Both the position numbers and the translations under genes were made by a program. Shown here piece by piece: positions 43,501-51,304 of a DNA stretch of 64,000 bases. Source of the DNA: VRUE01 sp963704505 (GTDB lineage Bacteria > Actinomycetota > Thermoleophilia > Solirubrobacterales > 70-9); assembly GCA_963704505.1 (NCBI GenBank), contig OY969912.1:1302001-1366000 (forward strand), in the 5' to 3' direction. How positions within the stretch are numbered: position 1 is the first letter of the stretch; every line of letters begins with the position of its first letter. The notes under the pieces were generated by a model. That model did no database searches and was not told where the DNA came from. It saw nothing but the letters and a program-made list of their open reading frames with translations.

Positions 43501-43922
43501 CTTCCCTCTACGGTCAGGCCAAGGTCGTCTCACCGCTGCTCGACGCGCCGATCCAGGGGCCGGTCTACCTGCGCGCGTCATCCCACTCGCTGCCCGACCT
43601 CGTCGCCGACCTCGACGGCCAGGTCAACGTCGTGCTCGACGGCCGGATCGACACGATCAGAGGAGGGGGCATGCGGACCACGTTCGAAAGCCTCCCCGAC
43701 TTCCCGGTCTCCGAAGTCACGCTCGAATTGCAGGGCGGCAAGCGGGGGCTGATCAAGAACAGCGCCAACCTGTGCGCTCGCGCCGGCAGGGCGGCGGCGC
43801 TGCTCGGCGCTCAGAACGGCAAGAGCATCAGCCAGAGCCCGACGGTCGGCACGAGCTGCAAGAAGGCGCCGAAGAGCAGCCGCCACAAGAAGCGCTCCCG
43901 GCATCTGGGGGGCAAGGGATGA
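40509..43922 (+). CDS. Type B secreted repeat protein B2 with inserted GNVxV domains
   Basis: A 1137-residue exported protein whose GTG overlaps the A2 stop (GTGA). It lacks the DUF11-like domain of B1. Four signature units are present: CATSSQIG (near 40855, Pro missing), CPETSKIG (near 42207), CPAASRVG (near 42877) and CPAASLYG (near 43494). Between the first and second units sits an insertion of two copies of the module found in A1 and A1' (VTAALEAIPALAGNVSVRG; then IQEALSDIPAIGG). The conserved end carries YLAGPYRGAPVSL, LNPTNC and GDANIAQAAITLP. A Lys/Arg/Gly tail (KKRSRHLGGKG) ends the protein. Confidence 0.82.
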   Translation: MIRLGRSTLGLAVMAIGLSGLLSAAAQARNLEVPIFVSPGLNQDLSPSTTAGAHPFELLSFFAVNRAPTEEELSNGGHEGPVANVRDLSFNMPAGMVSSAAVFPQCTQEVFNAGNCATSSQIGVANVTFADTQKSTTAPIFNMASPPGQPAQFAYRLNQSNVFINLNFRSGTDYGLTATESGLSESFGILTASLRIWGVPGDPGHDALRYTGSGVPAPGPYPEPAPFRPLLSNPTTCNGPLVTTMEATNWQHPGEVASAAPFEALGVGGCNQLDFNPTIEVKPTTNLADSPTGLTLGVHVPQTQDAEGLAAAHLRRAEIMLPPGLTVNPSMANGLDVCSPGQIGFTDLSNERQLIRYDLPPKEFSGSFTVSYGEQSTAPILANADRSEVTAALEAIPALAGNVSVRGAKGGWIVSFTGALGGTNVAQMTGTVTNDPSQKVSVTGDAGGFSLNFDGTSTPVLPFDASAAAIQEALSDIPAIGGDNLYPGNVFVTAEPVKGSTRSFMVNFAEDLAGAQPTLTASSSLTGPEAGVNIVPLPPAPSRSLSVATIGGIAPGTPQFSEAPAACPETSKIGTVRIDSPTLIDHPLEGVIYLATPRQNPFNSLLAFYISVSDPQSGVVLKLPGLIQPDPQTGRLTVTLPEFPQLPFEDLQLELFKGSAASLKTGIACGSYDVETDMTPWTAPASVVAHPGDAFVIEKGAGAGSCVRDEASAPNSPSFGAGTFEPTGGLFSPFTLKLTRQDGTQQLSSIDTALPKGLFAKLAGVPYCSDAALAAAAARSGKEEQNSPSCPAASRVGGVDVGAGAGPTPYYVQGNAYLAGPYRGAPVSLALITPAVAGSFDLGDVVIRVALQIDPESTQIRAVSDPLPSMLQGIPLELRSVALNLDRGQFTLNPTNCGSAAITGSVTALSGQSTSLAEHFQVGECGKLGFKPKLALSLRGSTKRRGNPALRAVISARGGDANIAQAAITLPKSVLLDNSHIKAACTAGEFAASRCPAASLYGQAKVVSPLLDAPIQGPVYLRASSHSLPDLVADLDGQVNVVLDGRIDTIRGGGMRTTFESLPDFPVSEVTLELQGGKRGLIKNSANLCARAGRAAALLGAQNGKSISQSPTVGTSCKKAPKSSRHKKRSRHLGGKG

Positions 43923-46177
43923 GGCGCGTCCTCGCGATCGCGGTGGTGCTGGCGACAATGGCGCTCGGCGCCGCGACGGCACAGGCCGACCCGCCGACGG
44001 TAGTCGCCACCTGGGCGACCGACGTCGGCGTCAACTCGGCCAACCTGCGGGCGCAGATCGACCCGGCCGGGCAGCCGACCACCTACCTGTTCGAATACAC
44101 CACCGATGCCAATTACCGTGCCAAAGGCTTCACCGGTGCGGCCAAAATCCCGGCGACCGGAGTGACGATCGCCGGCGGCACGGTGCTGCAGCACACGGGC
44201 GGCCTGGAAGCCGAAACCACCTACCGCTACCGCGCCGTCGCCACCAACAGCAATGGCGCGATCGCCGGGCCGATCCGACAGCTCACCACCCGCGAAGTGG
44301 CGCCGCTCTTCGTCCTGCCGGACTCCCGCGGCTGGGAGATGGTCTCTCCGATCGCAAAAAACGGCGGTGGGATCCCGAGCTTCGGAGCCACCTTCGGTGG
44401 CGGCGTCTTCCAGGCCGCCGCCCAGGGAGGCAGCTTCACCTACACATCTCCCTCGTCCTTCGCAAACCCGATCGGAGCGCCGGGTGCCGGCCAGTACCTC
44501 TCACGAAGAGGCGGCTCGGCCTGGAGCACGCAGAACATCACCCCGCCGACCGGCGTATCGGGCGGCTATCCGGAAACGCCGACCAGCGGCGTCCCGTACC
44601 AACTGTTCTCCTCCGACCTGAACGGCGCTCTGCTCAGCAACGGCCGCCGCTGCCGTACGACCGCCTCGAGCCACTGCCCGGTCGAAAACCCGCCGCTGGC
44701 CGGATCCGAAGCCCCGTCGGGCTACCGCAACTACTACCTGCGCGACAACTCGGCCGGCACCGTCACGGCGATGCTGAAGAGCGCCGATCTCGCCACCCTC
44801 GCGCTCGGCGCCGAAGACTTCGAGCTTGCCTTCGCCGGTGGCACCCCCGACCTCGCCCATGTGATCCTCTCGACCTGTGCGGCGCTCACCGCGAATGCCA
44901 CCGAAGTCGCCGGCACCGAAGGCGAATGCGATCAGGCAAAGGCCAACCTCTATGAGAAGTCCGGCACCGCCCTCCCGCAGCTGATCAACCTGCGCCCCGG
45001 CGCCGCGGTGGGCACGCCGGGAGCCACTCTCGCCGCCCAGAGCGGGGCGATCTCGAGCGATGGCTCGCGGGTCTACTGGACCGATGGCGTCGACCTCTTC
45101 CTGCGAGAAGGCAGCCAGACGAAGCAGGTCGACGAAGCGCAGGGAGGAGGGGGGACCTTCCAGACCGCGAGTGCCGACGGCTCGGTCGCCTACTTCACCA
45201 AAGCGGGCCAGCTCTGGCGCTACTTGGCGGCGACGAACACCGCCACCGAATTGACCAACCCGCTGGAAGTCGTCGAGGGGGTCGTCGGGACCTCCGACGA
45301 TGGCACCTTCGTCTACTACGTCACCGAAGCCGGCCTCTTCCTCTGGCACAACGGAGTCGTCACCACGGTCGCGCCCCAGGTCGATGCCGACAGCTACCCG
45401 TCCACCACGGGGACAGCCCGGGTCAGCGCCGACGGACGCCACCTGGTCTTCGTCTCCTCGGCCTTCGAACTGACCCCATACGACAGCAGGGATCTCAGCA
45501 CCGGCGTCCCGGCCCCCGAGGTGTACCTGTTCACTGCCCCGGGCAGTATCAATTCCGGCGTCGTCTGCGTCTCTTGCAACCCGTTCGGCGAACGGCCGCG
45601 CGGAGCCGCGAGCCTGCCCGGCGCATCCGCCAACGGCGCTGCACTCGAGTTCTACAAGCCCCGGGTGCTCTCGGCGGACTCCCAGCGGGTCTTCTTCGAC
45701 ACGGTCGACACGCTCGCCTCCGAGGACACCAACGGCGCCGAGGACGTCTACCAGTGGGAGGCCGACGGCTCGGGCACCTGCGCCAGGACGGTCGGCTGCA
45801 TCAGCCTGATCTCGAGCGGACGGGCGGAAGGCGGCGCCTCGATCCTCGACGCCTCGCTCGACGGCTCCGACATCTTCTTCCTCACCGATGGCTCGCTCGT
45901 GCCCTCCGACCCCGGCGCTTCCGACGTCTATGACGCCCGCGTCGGCGGCGGATTCCCGGTGGCCCCGACCGCGGTCCCCTGTTTCGGCGACGCCTGCCAG
46001 CCGCTGCCCCCGGAACCCGAAGACCCCACGCCCGGCACCCAGCGCACCAAACCGTCGGGGAACCTGCCCGCGCCGCCGGCGAAAAAACCCCTGCGATGCA
46101 AGAAGGGCCAGATCAAGAAGTTCGGCAAATGCGTCAAGAAAAAGAAGAAGAGCTCGCACAGGAGGGGCGGGCGATGA
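43919..46177 (+). CDS. Type A secreted protein A3, single FN3 plus propeller
   Basis: A 752-residue exported protein overlapping the B2 stop by four bases. Signal peptide RVLAIAVVLATMALGAATAQA. One FN3-like domain (about residues 25-125) leads to VLPDSRGWEMVSP near residue 132, a version of the type A entry motif without its Cys pair. The propeller (about 135-675) ends in DVYDARVGGGF and CFGDAC (about 687). The tail CKKGQIKKFGKCVKKKKK is a Lys-rich, Cys-paired C-terminus common in secreted proteins of this group. An upstream in-frame extension to 43460 reads through B2 and is not the start. Confidence 0.84.
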   Translation: MRRVLAIAVVLATMALGAATAQADPPTVVATWATDVGVNSANLRAQIDPAGQPTTYLFEYTTDANYRAKGFTGAAKIPATGVTIAGGTVLQHTGGLEAETTYRYRAVATNSNGAIAGPIRQLTTREVAPLFVLPDSRGWEMVSPIAKNGGGIPSFGATFGGGVFQAAAQGGSFTYTSPSSFANPIGAPGAGQYLSRRGGSAWSTQNITPPTGVSGGYPETPTSGVPYQLFSSDLNGALLSNGRRCRTTASSHCPVENPPLAGSEAPSGYRNYYLRDNSAGTVTAMLKSADLATLALGAEDFELAFAGGTPDLAHVILSTCAALTANATEVAGTEGECDQAKANLYEKSGTALPQLINLRPGAAVGTPGATLAAQSGAISSDGSRVYWTDGVDLFLREGSQTKQVDEAQGGGGTFQTASADGSVAYFTKAGQLWRYLAATNTATELTNPLEVVEGVVGTSDDGTFVYYVTEAGLFLWHNGVVTTVAPQVDADSYPSTTGTARVSADGRHLVFVSSAFELTPYDSRDLSTGVPAPEVYLFTAPGSINSGVVCVSCNPFGERPRGAASLPGASANGAALEFYKPRVLSADSQRVFFDTVDTLASEDTNGAEDVYQWEADGSGTCARTVGCISLISSGRAEGGASILDASLDGSDIFFLTDGSLVPSDPGASDVYDARVGGGFPVAPTAVPCFGDACQPLPPEPEDPTPGTQRTKPSGNLPAPPAKKPLRCKKGQIKKFGKCVKKKKKSSHRRGGR

Positions 46178-49029
46178 CAGTCATGAGCCTCAGGCGCATC
46201 TCCTCGGCGATCGCGGCCCTGGCGATCGTCGCCCTCTGGCTGGTGCCCTCCGCCGCGCAGGCGAGCTTCGGCTTCCTGCCGGGCCCCGCCGGCTTCAACG
46301 CCACGGTGACCGCCGAAGGCGGGACGGAACCGGCCACCCTGGCCGGTTCCCACCCGTATTCGCTGGTCACCGAAGCCAACTTCAACCTCGACGGAAAATT
46401 CTCCGACGGAGCCCTCAGGGACCTGACCCTCGACCAGCCCGCCGGCCTGATCGAAAACCCGACCGCCGTGCTCAAGTGCAGCGCCGCGCAGTTTGCGACT
46501 CCGCGGACCTCGCCTTTCGAATCGAGCCTCTCGGGGGAGAGCTGCCCGGCGACCACCCAGATCGGAATCGTCACCCTGAAGAGCTCCCACGGCGGTGGGG
46601 AAACCAGGACGTTCGGTGTCTTCAATCTGACGCCGCCGCCGGGCTTTCCCTCGCAGTTCGGCTTCTCGGCCTACGGCGAGCCGATCACCATCACCCCTCG
46701 GGTGCGCGAAACGGGCAGTGAATACGGCCTGACGCTGGAACTGAAGAACTTCTCCCATCAGCTCGACGTGACCGGCTTCAAGCTGGTCATCTGGGGGACC
46801 CCCTGGGCGCTCTCCCACGACGATCAGCGGGCCGACTGTCTGAACGAGACCGATCCGTCCTCCGGCTACGCCAAATGCCCGGTCTCCGAATTGAAACCGC
46901 CGCACGCGAGCCAGGCCTACCTGACCCTGCCGACCGCCTGCGAAGGTCCGCTCAGCTTTCACATAAGCGCCGACTCCTGGCAGCAGCCGGCCACCGTCGA
47001 GGCGACCTCGACCGGCGATCAGTCCGAAGCCCTCACGGACTGCGAATCGCTCTCGTTCAACCCGATTCCGCGCGGGGTTCTCTCGACCGACCGGACTAGT
47101 TCTCCGACCGGTTACGACTTCACCCTCGACGGCAACAGCGCCCCTCTGCTCAACCCGCAGACCCGCGCCTTCTCCCAGATCAAGAAGGCCGTGCTCGCCC
47201 TGCCGCAGGGCATGACTGTCAACCCCTCGGTCGCCGCCGGCCTGGGCACATGCTCGGAGGCCCAGTTCGCGGCAGAGACGGTCACCTCGGCGCCCGGCGC
47301 CGGCTGTCCCAACGACTCCAAAGTCGGCGAAGTGTCGGTCGAAAGCCCGATCGTCGAAGGCTCGCTGGAAGGCTCGATGTTCTTCGCGACGCCGCGTGAC
47401 AACCGCTTCGGCACCCTTCTCGCCCTCTACATCGTCGCGAAGGCGCCCGACCGTGGCCTGATGGTCAAGGTCGCCGGCCGCATCGATGCCGACCCCTCGA
47501 CCGGGCAGCTCACGGCCACCTTCGACAACCTGCCTCAGTTGCCCTACTCGCACTTCAACGTGCACTTCCGCGAAGGCCAGCGCAGCCCGCTTGCGACGCC
47601 CTCGGAGTGCGGGGAGTACACGACCGAAATCAACACCAGCCCCTGGCTGAACCCCGACGCCGTCCTGCGCCAGTCCTCGCCGTTCAAGCTCTCGGCAGGG
47701 ATCGGCGGTGGGGCCTGTCCGGTCGGGCTCGCCCCGTTCGCGCCGGGCGCCTCGGCCGGCACGGCGAACTCGAACGCCTCCGCCTACACACCGTTCTTCC
47801 TCCACCTGACGCGCGGCGACGGCGACCAGGAGATCACCTCCTACTCGGCGACCCTGCCGCGTGGGCTGCTCGGGAAAGTCGCCGGCGTCCCCTTCTGCCC
47901 GGAGGCCCAGATCGAGGCGGCCAAAAACCAGACCGGAGCCGAATCGGCGGACTCGCCGGCCTGCCCCGGCTCCAGCCTGATCGGCCACACCTACACCGGC
48001 TACGGCGTCGGCTCGACCCTCTCCTACGCGCCGGGGACCCTCTACCTGGCCGGGCCCTACCACGGCTCGCCGATCTCGGTAGTCGCGATCGACTCGGCCA
48101 AGATCGGCCCGTTCGACCTCGGCACCGTCGTGATCCGGTCGGCGATCCGGATCGACCGCGAAACGGCCCAGGTCTCGATCGACTCCGTCGGCTCGGACCC
48201 GATTCCCCACATCCTCGACGGCTTCCCGCTGCGCCTGCGGGACATCCGCATCTACATCGACCGGCCGAACTTCATGCTCAACCCCACTTCCTGTGACCCG
48301 TTCTCGGTCACCTCCAACCTGACCGGCGCCGGTGAACGCTTCTCGGACCCGGCGGATGACTCGCACGCCGCCGCGCCGTCTCCGTTCCAGGTGTCGAACT
48401 GCTCGCAGCTGGGCTTCGGGCCGAAATTCTCGATGGTCCTCAAGGGGGGGCATGAGCGCGGCGACTTCCCCGCCCTGAAGGCGACCGTCACCCCGCGCGT
48501 TGGCGACGCGAACCTCGGCAAGGCCACCGTCACCCTGCCGCCGAAGATCTTCCTCGCCCAGGAAAATATCGACACGATCTGCACGCTGAAACAGTTCGGC
48601 GCCCACGAATGCCCGAAGGGCTCCATTTATGGCAAGGCGACGGCGATCTCCCCTCTGTTGGACGAGCCCCTGACCGGCCCGGTCTACCTACGCTCGAACG
48701 GCAACGCGCGCGCTCTTCCCGACCTGGTCGCGGCGATCTCGGGCCGCGGTGTCGAGATCGACGTGCTCGGCAAAATCGACTCCCGCCTCGGCGGCCTGCG
48801 AGCCCGTTTCGACGTGCTCCCCGACGCCCCGGTGACCAAGTTCACGCTGACCCTGAACGGCGGTGCAGGCGGGCTGATCGCGAACGCGACCAACACCTGC
48901 ACCAACCCGCAGGTCGCGACGGCGAAGTTCATCGGCCAGGACGCCGGGATCAAAACCCTGAGGCTGCCGATGAAGGCCAGCTGCGGGAAGAAGAAGGGCG
49001 GCCACAAGGCAAAGGGGGGAGGGCGATGA
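46174..49029 (+). CDS. Type B secreted repeat protein B3
   Basis: A 951-residue exported protein overlapping the A3 stop (ATGA) with an AGGAGG supplied by the A3 tail codons. Signal peptide ISSAIAALAIVALWLVPSAAQA. Four signature units: CPATTQIG (near 46543), CPNDSKVG (near 47305), CPGSSLIG (near 47963) and CPKGSIYG (near 48611). Later landmarks YLAGPYHGSPIS, LNPTSC and GDANLGKATVTLP match the other B proteins. It has no DUF11-like or GNVxV insert, so it shows the minimal type B plan. It ends with a GKKKGGHKAKGGGR tail. Confidence 0.82.
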   Translation: MTVMSLRRISSAIAALAIVALWLVPSAAQASFGFLPGPAGFNATVTAEGGTEPATLAGSHPYSLVTEANFNLDGKFSDGALRDLTLDQPAGLIENPTAVLKCSAAQFATPRTSPFESSLSGESCPATTQIGIVTLKSSHGGGETRTFGVFNLTPPPGFPSQFGFSAYGEPITITPRVRETGSEYGLTLELKNFSHQLDVTGFKLVIWGTPWALSHDDQRADCLNETDPSSGYAKCPVSELKPPHASQAYLTLPTACEGPLSFHISADSWQQPATVEATSTGDQSEALTDCESLSFNPIPRGVLSTDRTSSPTGYDFTLDGNSAPLLNPQTRAFSQIKKAVLALPQGMTVNPSVAAGLGTCSEAQFAAETVTSAPGAGCPNDSKVGEVSVESPIVEGSLEGSMFFATPRDNRFGTLLALYIVAKAPDRGLMVKVAGRIDADPSTGQLTATFDNLPQLPYSHFNVHFREGQRSPLATPSECGEYTTEINTSPWLNPDAVLRQSSPFKLSAGIGGGACPVGLAPFAPGASAGTANSNASAYTPFFLHLTRGDGDQEITSYSATLPRGLLGKVAGVPFCPEAQIEAAKNQTGAESADSPACPGSSLIGHTYTGYGVGSTLSYAPGTLYLAGPYHGSPISVVAIDSAKIGPFDLGTVVIRSAIRIDRETAQVSIDSVGSDPIPHILDGFPLRLRDIRIYIDRPNFMLNPTSCDPFSVTSNLTGAGERFSDPADDSHAAAPSPFQVSNCSQLGFGPKFSMVLKGGHERGDFPALKATVTPRVGDANLGKATVTLPPKIFLAQENIDTICTLKQFGAHECPKGSIYGKATAISPLLDEPLTGPVYLRSNGNARALPDLVAAISGRGVEIDVLGKIDSRLGGLRARFDVLPDAPVTKFTLTLNGGAGGLIANATNTCTNPQVATAKFIGQDAGIKTLRLPMKASCGKKKGGHKAKGGGR

Positions 49030-50480
49030 GCACGCGGAGCGGATCGAATCCGGGAAGACGAGGACGAAGGGCGATCCGCGGGGCGCTGCTGGCTCCGTTG
49101 CTGGTCCTTGCGCTGAGCGCGACGGCCCACGCCGAAGTTCCCAACCACCCATTCCTGGGCGCGCTGGTCAGCGGGCTCGAACCTGAACCGAAACCGCTGC
49201 GCCCGAAACTCGAAGCCCCTTGTGGGGTCGCCGTCGACTCCGCCGGCTCGATCTACGTCTCCGATTACCGTCGCCGCACCGTGAGTGGCATCACCCTGCC
49301 CGACCTCTTCCCCGGCAACGGCCCCTGCACCCTCGCCAGCGATGGCAACAACCTCTACGTCAGCTATTGGCACGGCGCCGTGATCAACCCGGACGCGGGC
49401 GTCATCTACCCGAGCCGCTCCTTCGGGGTGGCGGTCGACACAGTCACCAAAAACCTCTACGTGAACCGCGGCACCTCGATCGCGGTCTATGAAGCACCGG
49501 TCGAACCCGGCGACACGCCGCTGATGGAAGTCGGGGGCGGGGGCGCGCTGGTGAACAGCTTCGGGGTCGCAGTCTCAACCTTCCCGGCCACCGCCGGCGA
49601 CGTCTACGCCGCCGATGCCGCGACCAACACGGTCAAGGTCTTCGACCCGACGGTCAGCCTGACCGTTCCAGTCCAGGAAATCGACGGACGCGGCACCGCC
49701 GCCGGGCGATTCGTGTCTCTGAGGGACACCAGCCTGGCGATCGACCAGAGCAACGGCCACCTCTTCGTCGTCGACAACACCCAGCCCGGGTTTGAACACC
49801 CGCTTGCGGCCATCGACGAGTTCAACGCCGAAGGCATCTATCGCGGCCAGCTCGAACACGCGATCGTCGATGGGGCACCGGTCGGAATTACGGTCGACGA
49901 ATCGGCGACCGCCGAAACCGGTCAGGTTTACGTGACCAGCGGCAATGGCTCGAGCAGCGTGATCCCGCCCGAACTGGGCCCGCCCGCATCCGAACAGGGC
50001 GCGCTCTACGCCTTTGGTGTCGCGGGCTCGGGGCAGAAACTGTCCGCGACCGTCTCCGGTGTGGGCGACGGCTCGGTGACCAGCGACCCGGCCGGGATCG
50101 CCTGTCCCGGGGCATGTGAAGCGGAACTCAACAGCGGCGCGATCATCAACCTGACCGCGACCGCCGAGCCCGGCTCGGTTTTCGCCGGCTGGTCGGGAGC
50201 CTGCCTGGGGAACGGAGATTGCCAGGTGATTCTCGGCGCCGCCACGACCGTCAACGCGAAATTCGACCCCGCGCCGGCGCTGCTCGGTGCGGGAGGGGCG
50301 AGCGTCGCGGCGGCCACCACCAGCGGGCCCGGGGAAGCCGCCTCCAAGGCAAGCGGTGCGGCGGGCGCCCGGCCGCAGAAGCAGGCCGGGCACCGCTCGA
50401 CCTGCCTTCGAGGCCGGCACGCCCATCGCAAGCGGGGCAACGCGTCCCGCCCGCCGCGCCGCTGCGGTTCGTCGGGCTAG
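49026..50480 (+). CDS. Secreted NHL-like propeller protein with Listeria-Bacteroides-type repeat
   Basis: A 484-residue exported protein, last of the series, overlapping the B3 stop by four bases (GGGGAGGG precedes its ATG). After a signal peptide ending TAHA, NHL/SMP-30-like blades occupy about residues 55-330 (CGVAVDSAGSIYVSDYRRR; FGVAVDTVTKNLYVNRG). A module with GDGSVTSDPAGIACPGAC and VFAGWSGACLGNGDC follows (about 345-420), the Cys-paired bacterial repeat often found on surface proteins. The C-terminus is basic, with a Cys pair. It may bind polysaccharide or another surface protein. Confidence 0.82.
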   Translation: MSTRSGSNPGRRGRRAIRGALLAPLLVLALSATAHAEVPNHPFLGALVSGLEPEPKPLRPKLEAPCGVAVDSAGSIYVSDYRRRTVSGITLPDLFPGNGPCTLASDGNNLYVSYWHGAVINPDAGVIYPSRSFGVAVDTVTKNLYVNRGTSIAVYEAPVEPGDTPLMEVGGGGALVNSFGVAVSTFPATAGDVYAADAATNTVKVFDPTVSLTVPVQEIDGRGTAAGRFVSLRDTSLAIDQSNGHLFVVDNTQPGFEHPLAAIDEFNAEGIYRGQLEHAIVDGAPVGITVDESATAETGQVYVTSGNGSSSVIPPELGPPASEQGALYAFGVAGSGQKLSATVSGVGDGSVTSDPAGIACPGACEAELNSGAIINLTATAEPGSVFAGWSGACLGNGDCQVILGAATTVNAKFDPAPALLGAGGASVAAATTSGPGEAASKASGAAGARPQKQAGHRSTCLRGRHAHRKRGNASRPPRRCGSSG

Positions 50481-50502
50481 GCCGCCCCGCCCCGCCTCGT
50501 TC

Positions 50503-51054
50503 CTAGTGGCCGGCCTTTTGCCCGTTGGCGTGCAGCGGGTACCAGGACGCGCCGAACGCCTTCGAGTCGGTCCCGTTGTCTTCGCCCGGCTTCGAGTCCT
50601 CGACGAAGGTGTACAGCGGCCATCCCGCGTAGGTGACCTGCGTCGAGCCGTCGGATCGGTCGATCGTGCCGAGCATGCCGCTGTCGACCCCGCTCATCGC
50701 TTCCGGTTCGCCTTCGGTCGTCAGCGGCGGCCAGCCTTCGGCACAGGCCCCTTCGCACTTGGATTTGCCGCTGCCTTTCTTGTCTTTCTGGAAGTAGTAG
50801 AGGGTGAGCCCGTCCGAGTTGACGAGGACCTTGCCGACGCCCGTGGCGGTGCCGAGGGAAACCGGCGTGGCTTCAGCGGTCGCGCTCGCCGTGGTCTGGG
50901 TCGCTTCCCCGCCGCCGCCGCCGTAGAGCCCGCCGCCGCTCGACGCTTCGCTTTCGGAGGTGCTCGAGGAGCTGCCCCCTCCGCTGCCGCAGCCGGCGAG
51001 CGCCAGCGCGGTGACCACCGCGATGGCGCTGATGGCCAGATAGGACCTGTTCAT
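50503..51054 (-). CDS. COG4315-type secreted lipoprotein
   Basis: A 183-residue lipoprotein of the 'predicted lipoprotein with repeats' family (COG4315), function unknown. The signal peptide ends in a lipobox LAGC, followed by a Ser/Gly-rich linker. Two family repeats follow, each with the Leu-Tyr-x-Phe core (LVNSDGLTLYYFQKDK; YAGWPLYTFVED), and a CEGACAEGWPPL Cys pair. ATG 51054 has AAGGAG 10 bases upstream; a longer frame to 51120 has none. It converges with the NHL-like gene 22 bases away. Confidence 0.9.
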   Translation of the reverse strand: MNRSYLAISAIAVVTALALAGCGSGGGSSSSTSESEASSGGGLYGGGGGEATQTTASATAEATPVSLGTATGVGKVLVNSDGLTLYYFQKDKKGSGKSKCEGACAEGWPPLTTEGEPEAMSGVDSGMLGTIDRSDGSTQVTYAGWPLYTFVEDSKPGEDNGTDSKAFGASWYPLHANGQKAGH

Positions 51055-51165
51055 TGGATGTCTCCTTGGTGGGCTTGTCGCCGCCACCGTCAGGTGGCTT
51101 CTCCCGTTTCGTTGTCGCATCGGGGTACGGCGGGCGCGAGAGGGGCGTTCAAAGGCGGAACGGCC

Positions 51166-51176
51166 GGGGGGGGGGG
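51166..51176 (+). repeat. Eleven-base poly-G tract
   Basis: A run of 11 G lies in the 250-base divergent region between the COG4315 lipoprotein and the M28-like gene. It is the longest homopolymer noticed in the window, and of a length prone to slippage. Confidence 0.9.
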
Positions 51177-51203
51177 TAAATAGTCCTTAAGGCACTTCTT
51201 GAG

Positions 51204-51231
51204 TTAGCTAATCAACTTCATCGGGTATTCT
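51204..51231 (+). promoter_or_regulatory. AT-rich promoter/operator-like patch for the M28-like gene
   Basis: The perfect palindrome TTAGCTAA (51204-51211), with partly symmetrical flanks (AGTT...AACT), is followed by a TATTCT -10-like hexamer at 51226-51231. The patch is unusually AT-rich for this genome and lies 74 bases before the ATG. Confidence 0.4.
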
Positions 51232-51304
51232 TCCGCCTCCGAACGATTCAGCAGCGCGGTCTTCGGCAGGGCCGGGCACAACCAACAAGGAGGTGTCACC
51301 CCGA

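Noticed and set aside
45928..48606. An 892-residue open frame on the minus strand opposite A3 and B3
   Set aside because: Arg/Asp/Gly/Val-rich with no domain. It is antisense to genes with signal peptides and conserved paralogues. Long antisense frames are expected at this GC content.
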